Origin: Clostridia bacterium
Lineage (GTDB): Bacteria; Bacillota; Clostridia; Oscillospirales; CAG-272
Length of the DNA stretch: 5,769 nucleotides
Assembly: GCA_017451975.1 (NCBI GenBank)
Contig: JAFTNI010000014.1
Span: 1 to 5,769, forward strand
Direction: 5' to 3'
A program made the translations under genes and the position numbers. This document shows, piece by piece, positions 1-5,508 of this stretch. Under the pieces are notes generated by a model. It was not told the origin of the DNA. It searched no databases and was given only the letters and a program-made list of their open reading frames with translations. How positions within the stretch are numbered: the stretch's first letter is position 1; the number at the start of each line of letters is the position of its first letter.

Positions 1-38
1 CACTTACCAAAAAGCTTTCCTCTGCAGACGGTACATAA
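1..38 (+). CDS. spoIIAB: Probable C-terminal tail of anti-sigma-F factor SpoIIAB (partial)
   Basis: The frame starting at base 3 reads LTKKLSSADGT and stops at TAA (36-38), 20 bases before the sigF start. Many SpoIIAB proteins end with a beta strand of the GHKL kinase fold carrying a T-K-K-like sequence, and spoIIAB normally lies directly upstream of sigF. SpoIIAB is the serine kinase that holds SigF inactive and phosphorylates SpoIIAA. Only 11 residues are visible, so the call rests mostly on gene order. The other two forward frames are also open here, one of them being the sigF frame itself. Confidence 0.5.
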   Translation, partial: LTKKLSSADGT

Positions 39-58
39 AAACAAAGGGAGGTTATAAA

Positions 59-793
59 ATGTCTTTTGCAGAGGAAAAAGGAAAGGGTGAAAAAAACGCG
101 CGCCTTATCGAAGCCTACCAGGGCGGCGATAAATCGGCGCTCGATGCGCTCGTTTCCGATAATATAGGTCTTGTTAAAAATATTGCCCGCCGTTTTTACG
201 GCAGAGGCACGGAATATGAGGATATAGTTCAGATAGGCACTATAGGCGTGATTAAAGCCGCCAAAAGCTTCGACGCCGCGCGCGGCACGGTTTTCTCTAC
301 CTACGCCGTTCCGCTTATCATAGGTGAAATAAGGCGCTTTCTGCGCGACGACGGCATAATAAAGGTCAGCCGCGACGTGCGCAAAAAGGGCTCTGCCATT
401 CTGCACGCAAAGGAGGAATTTCAAAAAGAACACCTGCGCGACCCGAAAATTTCCGAGCTTGCCGCCATCTGCGGCTTTTCCGAGGAGGAAATTATTTACG
501 CGCTCGACGCGGTAAACCCCGTTTCCTCGCTTCAGGAAAGCATAGGCGGCGAGGATTCTGCCACTATAGAGGAAATGACGGCATCAGACACAAACGAGAT
601 CGAAACAGCGATAGACAATATTGCCCTGCGCGAAGCTATATCGCATTTGCCAAAGCTTCAGCAGGAAATAATACACCTGCGCTTCTACAAGGAGCTTTCG
701 CAGCAGCAAACCGCCGATATTCTCGGCTTAACACAAGTAAAGGTTTCGCGCGAGGAAAAGAAAATATTCGCTTTTCTCAGAAAAGAGCTATAG
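59..793 (+). CDS. sigF: RNA polymerase sporulation sigma factor SigF (SpoIIAC)
   Basis: This is a 244-residue sigma-70 family protein, close to the usual size of SigF, the first forespore-specific sigma factor. Region 2 spans about residues 34-101, with the core-binding and -10-recognition stretch NIGLVKNIARRFYGRG, then YEDIVQIG and FSTYAVPLIIGEIRRFLRDD. Region 3 lies at about 103-165. Region 4 lies at about 185-240, with a helix-turn-helix at 213-234 (LSQQQTADILGLTQVKVSR). The FSTYAVPxIIGEIRRFLRDDG and IKVSR motifs are typical of the SigF/SigG/SigB group. The spacing to a likely spoIIAB tail and the GLVKxIARRF stretch favour SigF over SigG. The ATG start is set by AAGGGAGG at 44-51, seven bases upstream. 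One oddity: the recognition helix reads SREEKK, where homologues usually have a hydrophobic residue before EKK (as in SRLEKK). The gene appears to be the last of the spoIIA operon, since a hairpin follows nine bases after the stop. Confidence 0.92.
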   Translation: MSFAEEKGKGEKNARLIEAYQGGDKSALDALVSDNIGLVKNIARRFYGRGTEYEDIVQIGTIGVIKAAKSFDAARGTVFSTYAVPLIIGEIRRFLRDDGIIKVSRDVRKKGSAILHAKEEFQKEHLRDPKISELAAICGFSEEEIIYALDAVNPVSSLQESIGGEDSATIEEMTASDTNEIETAIDNIALREAISHLPKLQQEIIHLRFYKELSQQQTADILGLTQVKVSREEKKIFAFLRKEL

Positions 794-801
794 CGCAAAA
801 A

Positions 802-839
802 CAAACACCGACAGATTGCAAAAAATCTGTCGGTGTTTG
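802..839. terminator. Bidirectional intrinsic terminator between sigF and the convergent gene
   Basis: A perfect 16-bp stem: CAAACACCGACAGATT (802-817) pairs with 824-839 around the six-base loop GCAAAA. On the minus strand the hairpin is followed directly by TTTTT (797-801), making a classical terminator for the leftward gene at 881-1375. On the plus strand the following sequence (CTGTTCATTTATTTT) is T-rich but broken, so sigF termination may be less tight. One hairpin serves two convergent genes. Confidence 0.85.
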
Positions 840-880
840 CTGTTCATTTATTTTGTTCGGTAAAACGTAATTTAACTAAC

Positions 881-1375
881 TTATCGTCCCCAAAAATCTT
901 GCCAAGATTTTTCGACTTCCTCTTTATCACGAAGTGAACGAATATTGCCAAGCTCATCTAAAGTGAAAATGCCTTTGAAACAATTTGGCATATCATCATA
1001 CTGCTTCTCTAATTGGGTATCAAATACCCTAAAGCACTCGTAGTCATAGTGCTCCAATAAATATGGCATCAGAAAAACCGAGCGCATCGGCTCGTATTCC
1101 GTATAGTTATATGGCGTCTCCTCAGGTCGCTTTTTTAAGAGTTAGAGAAGTTTGTTCATCAAAGTTGAAACTTCTTCCTCGGTAGCATAAACAGCATATC
1201 CTCTTGCTGAACTCAATTTCATATCCAGATAGCGCTCTTTTTTGAAGGCTTTTAAGAAAAAGTCTTTTCCATTGGCAGGTGCATCTAAAATCAACTGCTT
1301 CAATATTGCGTATCTTACGGAAATGTCTTTTTCTCGAAAGTATGATTCCATTAATTCTTCGTGTTGTGTTTCCAT
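881..1375 (-). pseudogene. Unidentified small soluble protein gene interrupted by one in-frame stop
   Basis: From ATG at 1375 the frame encodes 77 residues (METQHEELMESYFREKD... to ...STLMNKLL), then meets TAA at 1142-1144. It continues in the same phase for 86 more codons to a TAA at 881. The stretch after the stop (LLKKRPEETPYNYTEYEP) looks like normal protein and has no ATG, GTG or TTG until the ATG at 1087, which has no Shine-Dalgarno box at usable distance (GAGGAG lies more than 20 bases upstream). One sense codon changed to TAA explains this best; the intact product would be 164 residues. The first half is helical and reminiscent of HEAT/ARM-like repeats (VRYAILKQLI, then SARGYAVYATEEEVSTLMNKLL). 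The second half is acidic and rich in aromatic residues (YLLEHYDYECF, CFKGIFTLDELG). No signal peptide or membrane helix is seen. I do not recognise the family. GGAGGT at 1381-1386 supports the start. A truncated 77-residue product, or reinitiation at 1087 giving 68 residues, cannot be excluded. Confidence 0.7.
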
Positions 1376-1444
1376 TGCACACCTCCGTCAAATTCACATT
1401 TATCATCGCTGCTTTATCCTAAGTTTCGCCCTACTATATATTTT

Positions 1445-1473
1445 ATTATAACACAAATCGGCAGAGAAAACAA
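1445..1473 (-). promoter_or_regulatory. Extended -10 promoter for the interrupted gene at 881-1375
   Basis: On the minus strand TATAAT (plus 1445-1450) is preceded by TGT (1451-1453), giving a perfect extended -10 motif TGnTATAAT. A weak -35 match, TTGTTT (1468-1473), lies 17 bases upstream. Transcription would start near 1437-1438 and leave a leader of about 60 bases before the ATG at 1375. An intact promoter and ribosome site suggest that the gene was disabled recently or is still transcribed. Confidence 0.65.
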
Positions 1474-1526
1474 CGTCCCCACCGATATTTGTAACTTCCC
1501 TAAAAAACTTCACAAAAGTGCATTTT

Positions 1527-2840
1527 TTAATAAACCGTTACAGTGTCTTGATAATGTATAATATCCGCCGCGCAAGCAGCGCCTATGTATGCAAGCAAAA
1601 GCACGGAAAGTGCAAACAAAACCGCAAGCATTGCCACCTTACCTTTTTCGTGGTAACCGGGCTTTTCCTTGTTTTCCTTCAGCGCGCCGAGCAAACGGCA
1701 AAGCGAAACTATAAAGAAGAGCACAGAGCCAATGGCAAGAAGCACATCCTCGCTCATCTGTAGCACACCTGCAAGCAGGAAATATGAGCACGCAGTACAA
1801 ATAAGCACGGCTATATCGCCCTTTTTGAATTTAAAGCCCCTGCGGTAAATAACGTAGCCCACTATCATAAGCGCAAAGTAAATAACAAGCAGAATATCGA
1901 AATCGCTGTTATCTATAAGCAGGTTCAAGCCATAAAGCGGTATCAGCAGCTTATAGCCAAAGGCGGAGGAGGAAATTTCGCCCGCATTTTCTGCGCCCTT
2001 GCGGCAGAACGTGCGGAAATAGCCAACGGCGCAAGCGATGTAAATGCCCGCCCATACGAAAAACATGGCAAATGTTCTGCTTATTATCGTCGAGGTGCTT
2101 TCAAACGCCTTTGTTTTGCTTACCATATCCGTAAACAGGTTGGCAAGGTTGCCAAGCGGCAAGTATGCCATGCCCCAATAATCGCCCACATTATGAAGGT
2201 TGCTCCAGAACGTGTGCGTCATATACGGTGCAAACGGCGCGGTTACAACCGTGAGGTTATAAAGCAGAAGCGAGCCGAAAATGCCCCACATTCCGCAGAA
2301 TATAATACCGTCCAAAACCGTATTTGCCTCACCGAAAAGGAAGATAACGAAGGAGTAAAAGCCAAGCCCGAAAATAAGCGAAAGCAAATAGTACGCGGGC
2401 AAAAGCCAAAGCTTCATATACGAAGCGTAAGGTAACGCCATAATAAACGAGCATATTACGGAAACAGTGAAAATCAATGCCGTTTGCAAAGCGCCGCTTA
2501 AATAATGCGCAAGCGCGAGCCCGCGGCGCGAAAGCGGGAGGCTATAGAACGTATCGAGGTTGCGCTTGTTTTTGAAATCTGAAGTTTCCATCACGGCAAT
2601 CACCGCCGCGGCAACGATAAGCACGGCGCTGGCCGCAGAAAGGTCGAGGTAGCCCGCATAGGAAAGCTCCCCACTGTAATATCCTTGCCCGAAATATGTT
2701 CCGCCTTCGGCGTCGCGGTAGCGCAAGAGCGTGGGTGTTACCCAATAATAAGTTAAAACCAGCGCCATCACGGCAAAAGCCGCCGTGCGCAAAAAAGATT
2801 TTTTAAACCTGTAGTAAAGGTATTTTTTAAAATTTGTCAT
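1527..2840 (-). CDS. ABC transporter permease, 437 residues (paralogue of the gene at 2856-3956)
   Basis: This is a strongly hydrophobic protein with roughly ten to eleven predicted membrane helices by eye, at about 17-36, 66-84, 113-137, 148-170, 176-198, 256-273, 314-331, 343-360, 365-383 and 401-422. It shares with the upstream permease an N-terminal FKKYLxYR. It also shares a cytoplasmic segment METxxFKxxRNxDTxxxLPLSR (84-105), the FLFGEAN motif (167-173) and GYFRTFCRKGAE (273-284) followed by SAFxYKxLIP. These place it in the ABC-2-like permease group found with YtrA-type regulators. Compared with its paralogue it has an extra C-terminal stretch of about 70 residues containing two more helices and a charged loop (LKENKEKPGYHEKGK). 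The start is fixed by AAGGAG at 2846-2851, five bases before ATG. It is the last gene of the operon, 15 bases after the previous stop, and I see no strong terminator behind it. Substrate unknown. Confidence 0.85.
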   Translation of the reverse strand: MTNFKKYLYYRFKKSFLRTAAFAVMALVLTYYWVTPTLLRYRDAEGGTYFGQGYYSGELSYAGYLDLSAASAVLIVAAAVIAVMETSDFKNKRNLDTFYSLPLSRRGLALAHYLSGALQTALIFTVSVICSFIMALPYASYMKLWLLPAYYLLSLIFGLGFYSFVIFLFGEANTVLDGIIFCGMWGIFGSLLLYNLTVVTAPFAPYMTHTFWSNLHNVGDYWGMAYLPLGNLANLFTDMVSKTKAFESTSTIISRTFAMFFVWAGIYIACAVGYFRTFCRKGAENAGEISSSAFGYKLLIPLYGLNLLIDNSDFDILLVIYFALMIVGYVIYRRGFKFKKGDIAVLICTACSYFLLAGVLQMSEDVLLAIGSVLFFIVSLCRLLGALKENKEKPGYHEKGKVAMLAVLFALSVLLLAYIGAACAADIIHYQDTVTVY

Positions 2841-2855
2841 TTCTTCTCCTTTATA

Positions 2856-3956
2856 TCAACTGAATGCGCCGTTTGTAAGGAGCATAAACGCAATACTGCC
2901 CGCAATAACGGATAAAATGGTTACAATATCCGATTTCGGTATTCTGAAGCTTCTTCTGTAAATAGAGTATCCTATATACATCGCCGCCACGGTGAGAAAG
3001 AAGGTAAATCCATCGCCCTCTGTGCTCATGAATATGAGCGATGCGCCGTAAATCGGTATGAGCGTTTTATAGCAGAAGGCAGAGCCTGAAATATCCCCCG
3101 CCTTTTCCGCGCCCTTGCGGCAAAACGTGCGGAAGTAGCCCCATGTGCTCGCAATACCGGCAGCAATCCACGGGAATACCATGTACCAATGCTTGAAGCT
3201 TCTGTTTATCGCCTCAGCAAAAGTCGGCCAGTAAATTTCACAATCGTTATAGTTTTTCCAACCCTGCATAACACTCTGGAAAACCACGGTGAGGTTGTTT
3301 ATCGGCGCGAAAGGTATAAACCAAGCGGAAAACTGCGAATATTCCCTTGCAAAAGCATAAAAAGCAGAGTTATAACCGCCGTATATGTACTCTACGGCGT
3401 AAAGCTTTATCGGCAAGCCCAGCGCCGAAACCGCGGCGTATAGCGCGAAAATCCAGAGCGCAGAGGAAATAACGCCATCTGCCACACCGTTTGCCTCACC
3501 GAAAAGGAAAATGAAAACAGAATAAACAATCACGCCGAGCAAAAGCAAAAGCACGTAGTAAAGCGGCATATACTGAAGCTTGAAGTGCTCTGAAAAATCG
3601 AGCAGGCAAAGGAAATGCCCAACAAAAGCCACGGTATATATGATAAAAACTTGGAAAAGGCCGCTTAAATAGTGTACCAGAGCCATTTTAAAGCGGCTCA
3701 GCGGCAGAAACCAGAGTGTATCGATATTCCGTCTACTCTTGAACCTTGCCGTTTCCAGCATTGGTATAATGCTTGCTATAACGCCCATGATGGTGGCGAG
3801 CGATTCTATTCCCATCGGGCCTACGGCAGCCATAAACCCATCGGCGCTTACGCGCGCGTAAAACGAGGTTATGGCAAGCGCGATAAGCGAAAAAGCAAGC
3901 GTCGGCAAAACCGCTTTCTTCAGGCGGTAACCCAGGTATTTTTTAAACACCGTCAT
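2856..3956 (-). CDS. ABC transporter permease, 366 residues
   Basis: This is a polytopic membrane protein with about eight to nine helices, including segments near 16-33, 51-66, 95-118, 130-151, 159-178, 258-273, 316-332 and 343-360. It carries the same landmarks as the downstream permease: FKKYLGYR at the N-terminus, LETARFKSRRNIDT and LPLSR (67-87), FLFGEAN (150-156), GYFRTFCRKGAE (273-284), SAFCYKTLIPIYG, and YSIYRR near 330. A long loop between about 180 and 255 (aromatic-rich, with YGGYNSAFY and WKNYNDCEIYW) is the most divergent part and may face outward. Its ATG overlaps the ATPase stop in an ATGA junction (3953-3956), with AGGGGG at 3965-3970 eight bases upstream, so the two are probably translationally coupled. 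It most likely forms the membrane half of the transporter together with its paralogue. Substrate unknown. Confidence 0.85.
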   Translation of the reverse strand: MTVFKKYLGYRLKKAVLPTLAFSLIALAITSFYARVSADGFMAAVGPMGIESLATIMGVIASIIPMLETARFKSRRNIDTLWFLPLSRFKMALVHYLSGLFQVFIIYTVAFVGHFLCLLDFSEHFKLQYMPLYYVLLLLLGVIVYSVFIFLFGEANGVADGVISSALWIFALYAAVSALGLPIKLYAVEYIYGGYNSAFYAFAREYSQFSAWFIPFAPINNLTVVFQSVMQGWKNYNDCEIYWPTFAEAINRSFKHWYMVFPWIAAGIASTWGYFRTFCRKGAEKAGDISGSAFCYKTLIPIYGASLIFMSTEGDGFTFFLTVAAMYIGYSIYRRSFRIPKSDIVTILSVIAGSIAFMLLTNGAFS

Positions 3957-4834
3957 TTTGTGTACCCCCTGTTCTGCACCTCGCTTATGAACATTTCCTC
4001 GAAGTCGACGGGCATTTCGTCCATAACCGCTGGCGAAAGAGAGGCAAGCTTTTCTGCCATTTCGGCGGTGTTGCCCTCGAGTATCACGCGGAAGAACCTG
4101 CCGCTTTTTTCAAGGCTCACAACAGGAAGCCCCGCAAAAATGCTCTCCTCGGCTTTCTCCTTGAAGGCAAGCTGGAATTTGCAAAGTTTGTTTACGTTTT
4201 CGGCAATATCGCCCGAGCTTGCCACGGTCTGGTTATCTATAAGCGCGTAGGAATCGCAGAAATCCTCAAGCTCGCGAAGCGAGTGGCTGGAGATGATAAC
4301 CGTAGTGCCGTTTTCCTCCACGGCTTCGTTTATAGCCTTTTTGAAGGTCAGGCGCGAAAGCGGGTCGAGACCGTCGAAGGCTTCGTCGAGAAGCAGATAT
4401 TTCGGCTTAACGGCAAGCGCAAGCGCGATAAAAAGCTGGCGGCGCATACCCTTGGACCAATTGCGTATGGGCTTTTTTTCATCTATTGCGTACGCCGTAA
4501 GATATTCGCGGAATTTTTCTGCATCTATTGCGGGGTAAAAAACCTTATACATTTCAAAAAGCCCCGCGCCCGTGGTGTACATAGTAAAATAAGGGTCGTC
4601 GGGCAGGAAGAAAAGCTTTTCGCGCGTGCTTTCCTTCAGCACGCTTTCGCCGTCAATAAGCACCTCTCCGCCGCAGGGCGTGTAAACACCCGAAACAATG
4701 CGTAAAAGTGTGCTTTTGCCTGCACCGTTTATGCCCACAAGCCCCATAACAGAGCCCTCTTTAACATTCAAATTAACGTTCTTGAGCACTTCCTTGCCGC
4801 CCAAGCTGTGATTTATATTCTTGATTTCAATCAT
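3953..4834 (-). CDS. ABC transporter ATP-binding protein (YtrB/CcmA-type ATPase)
   Basis: This is a 293-residue ATPase that would power the two neighbouring permeases from the cytoplasmic face. Visible motifs are Walker A GINGAGKST (34-42), signature NWSKGMRRQ (125-133), Walker B YLLLDEAF with D150 and E151, D-loop DGLD (154-157) and the switch histidine in SSHS (His184). The signature is SKGMR rather than LSGGQ, as is common in this ABC-2 subgroup. Where the Q-loop is expected the sequence reads FFLPDDP (75-81), without the usual glutamine. Residues from about 205 form a C-terminal domain (QLAFKEKAEE... to the end) of about 90 residues, as in other ABC-2 exporter ATPases. I chose ATG at 4834 because AGGAGG (plus 4844-4849) lies nine bases upstream; a TTG at 4852 would give six extra residues but has no ribosome site. 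It overlaps the regulator gene by 8 bases and the next permease by 4. Confidence 0.92.
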   Translation of the reverse strand: MIEIKNINHSLGGKEVLKNVNLNVKEGSVMGLVGINGAGKSTLLRIVSGVYTPCGGEVLIDGESVLKESTREKLFFLPDDPYFTMYTTGAGLFEMYKVFYPAIDAEKFREYLTAYAIDEKKPIRNWSKGMRRQLFIALALAVKPKYLLLDEAFDGLDPLSRLTFKKAINEAVEENGTTVIISSHSLRELEDFCDSYALIDNQTVASSGDIAENVNKLCKFQLAFKEKAEESIFAGLPVVSLEKSGRFFRVILEGNTAEMAEKLASLSPAVMDEMPVDFEEMFISEVQNRGYTK

Positions 4835-5174
4835 TTCCGTAAACCTCCTCAATCCAAATCAAAAGTGTTGCTTTGTCCACGCCCGTTTCGCGCAGAGTGT
4901 ATATCATTTTTTTGCGTTCATCCTCTTTTTCCTGTGGCTTTGCTTCAAATGTTACAAACGCCCCCTTTTTCGGAAGAGCGCACACATAACCCTGCTCCTC
5001 CAGCACAGCGTAAGCCTTCGCCACGGTATTTGGGTTCACTCCAAGCTCACACGCCGCCGTTCGCACGGAAGGCAGCTTTTCGCCGTTTTTTATAATTCCG
5101 AGCTCTATATACTCTTTATACTTTTGGGCAATCTCCAAGTAAACATCCTGCTTGCCCGAAAAATTAAGCTTCAT
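4827..5174 (-). CDS. GntR family transcriptional regulator, YtrA subfamily
   Basis: This is a 115-residue DNA-binding protein. An N-terminal winged helix-turn-helix (about residues 8-76) reads YLEIAQKYKEYIELGIIKNGEKLPSVR, then the recognition region LGVNPNTVAKAYAVLEEQGYV (44-64) and the wing KKGAFV (69-74). The PSVR...LGVNPNTVxxAYxxLE pattern is diagnostic for GntR. The effector domain is only about 40 residues, charged and helical (EKEDERKKMIYTLRETGVDKATLL). This is the hallmark of the YtrA subfamily, which usually dimerises through short helices and represses an adjacent ABC transporter operon. I chose ATG 5174 because GTGAGG (5181-5186) sits six bases upstream; a GTG at 5186 lies inside that box and has no site of its own. 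First gene of the operon, just downstream of a promoter with an overlapping palindrome, so autorepression is likely. The inducer is unknown; cell-envelope stress is an inference from B. subtilis ytr. Confidence 0.92.
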   Translation of the reverse strand: MKLNFSGKQDVYLEIAQKYKEYIELGIIKNGEKLPSVRTAACELGVNPNTVAKAYAVLEEQGYVCALPKKGAFVTFEAKPQEKEDERKKMIYTLRETGVDKATLLIWIEEVYGND

Positions 5175-5190
5175 ATTGCGCCTCACTTTC

Positions 5191-5226
5191 TGTATTATCT
5201 GTATTATGTGTTATAACTGTATTATA
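5191..5226 (-). repeat. Four-unit 9-bp tandem array in the operon leader
   Basis: Read on the plus strand, the units are TGTATTATC (5191), TGTATTATG (5200), TGTTATAAC (5209, degenerate) and TGTATTATA (5218). They are exactly in 9-base phase, and three share the octamer TGTATTAT. The last unit is also the left arm of the promoter palindrome. The array lies between the -10 box and the GntR ribosome site, so three of the four units fall in the leader. They may be extra operator half-sites or the product of slippage. Confidence 0.7.
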
Positions 5227-5241
5227 GTATACATAATACAG
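5217..5241. promoter_or_regulatory. Palindromic operator, probable binding site of the GntR regulator
   Basis: An inverted repeat with perfect 9-base arms, CTGTATTAT (5217-5225) and ATAATACAG (5233-5241), around the seven-base centre AGTATAC. It covers the -10 box and most of the spacer of the operon promoter, so a bound dimer would block RNA polymerase. The outer TGTA...TACA half-sites resemble the YtrA operator described in B. subtilis (AGTGTA-N13-TACACT), with a slightly different spacing. Binding by the adjacent GntR protein is inferred. Confidence 0.75.
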
Positions 5242-5249
5242 TTTGTCAA
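5221..5249 (-). promoter_or_regulatory. Consensus promoter of the GntR-ABC operon
   Basis: On the minus strand TTGACA (plus 5244-5249) and TATAAT (5221-5226) are both exact consensus, 17 bases apart. The sequence upstream of the -35 box (5250-5290) is nearly all A/T and could act as an UP element. Transcription would start near 5214, about 40 bases before the GntR ATG. Such a strong housekeeping promoter fits a gene set that is kept off by a repressor. Confidence 0.88.
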
Positions 5250-5469
5250 TAGAAAAATAAAATTTAATTCTTAAGATTTTATTAAATAAAAAAGCAAGGC
5301 TTTATGCGCCGTGTTCTTAAGGACAGTTTCAAAAAACGGCATACCTCTTTCGAGATATGCCGTTTTTTGCTTTTGTATCCGCAAATGCAGTTCTTGTCAG
5401 GAAAATTGACGTGTAAAGAATCTGCAATAAAAAATAGATGGAGATTTAAAATTCAACGTACTGTTGTAC
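5250..5469. other. Non-coding interval between the operon promoter and the right-hand gene
   Basis: Bases 5250-5290 are A/T-rich and probably belong to the operon promoter. The rest holds one terminator hairpin (5331-5368) and about 100 bases (5369-5469) in which I find no convincing coding frame, ribosome site or promoter. The only open frame across it (61 codons on the plus strand from 5304) runs through the terminator hairpin and has no Shine-Dalgarno box. Confidence 0.5.
5331..5368. terminator. Symmetric bidirectional intrinsic terminator
   Basis: The 13-base arms AAAAAACGGCATA (5331-5343) and 5356-5368 pair perfectly. They are extended by one C/A mismatch and a CTC/GAG pairing around the loop TTTC. 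The arms themselves supply an A-run on one side and a T-run on the other, so the hairpin can end transcripts from both directions. On the minus strand it is a second stop for leftward transcripts; on the plus strand no gene is seen that would need it. Confidence 0.85.
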
Positions 5470-5500
5470 AAAAATCCCTCGCTCCGTAATGGAACGAGGG
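5470..5500 (-). terminator. Intrinsic terminator of the right-hand membrane protein gene
   Basis: On the minus strand the stem CCCTCG/CGAGGG (5495-5500 with 5476-5481), a mismatch, and a further GGA/TCC pairing enclose a five-base loop. It is followed by ATTTTT (5470-5475). It begins eight bases after the stop codon of the gene at 5509-5769. Confidence 0.85.
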
Positions 5501-5508
5501 CATAACTT

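Noticed and set aside
1122..1406. A 94-codon minus-strand frame overlapping the interrupted gene
   Set aside because: It is in another phase from the 1375 start and has no Shine-Dalgarno box. GGAGGT at 1381-1386 serves the ATG at 1375. Its cysteine- and arginine-rich translation looks like an out-of-frame read.
1480..1526. Possible terminator behind the ABC operon
   Set aside because: Only a three- to four-base stem (CAC/GTG) precedes a T-run on the minus strand. This is too weak to call, so read-through into the interrupted gene is possible.
3672..4250. A 192-codon open frame on the plus strand
   Set aside because: It lies antisense across the permease-ATPase junction, has no ribosome site and its translation has no family features. 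The minus-strand genes here are certain.
4283..4705. A 140-codon open frame on the plus strand
   Set aside because: It is antisense to the ATPase motifs (Walker B and signature region) and is explained as a shadow of that gene.
5312..5325. Near-palindrome TGTTCTTAAGGACA
   Set aside because: It is short, has one non-Watson-Crick pair, has no partner copy of the full motif and no link to a promoter. It is probably chance.
5406..5434. TTGACG as a plus-strand -35 box
   Set aside because: No acceptable -10 box lies 16-18 bases downstream, only an A-run, and no gene follows.
5304..5489. A 61-codon plus-strand frame
   Set aside because: It passes through the terminator hairpin at 5331-5368 and part of the one at 5470-5500, and it has no ribosome site.
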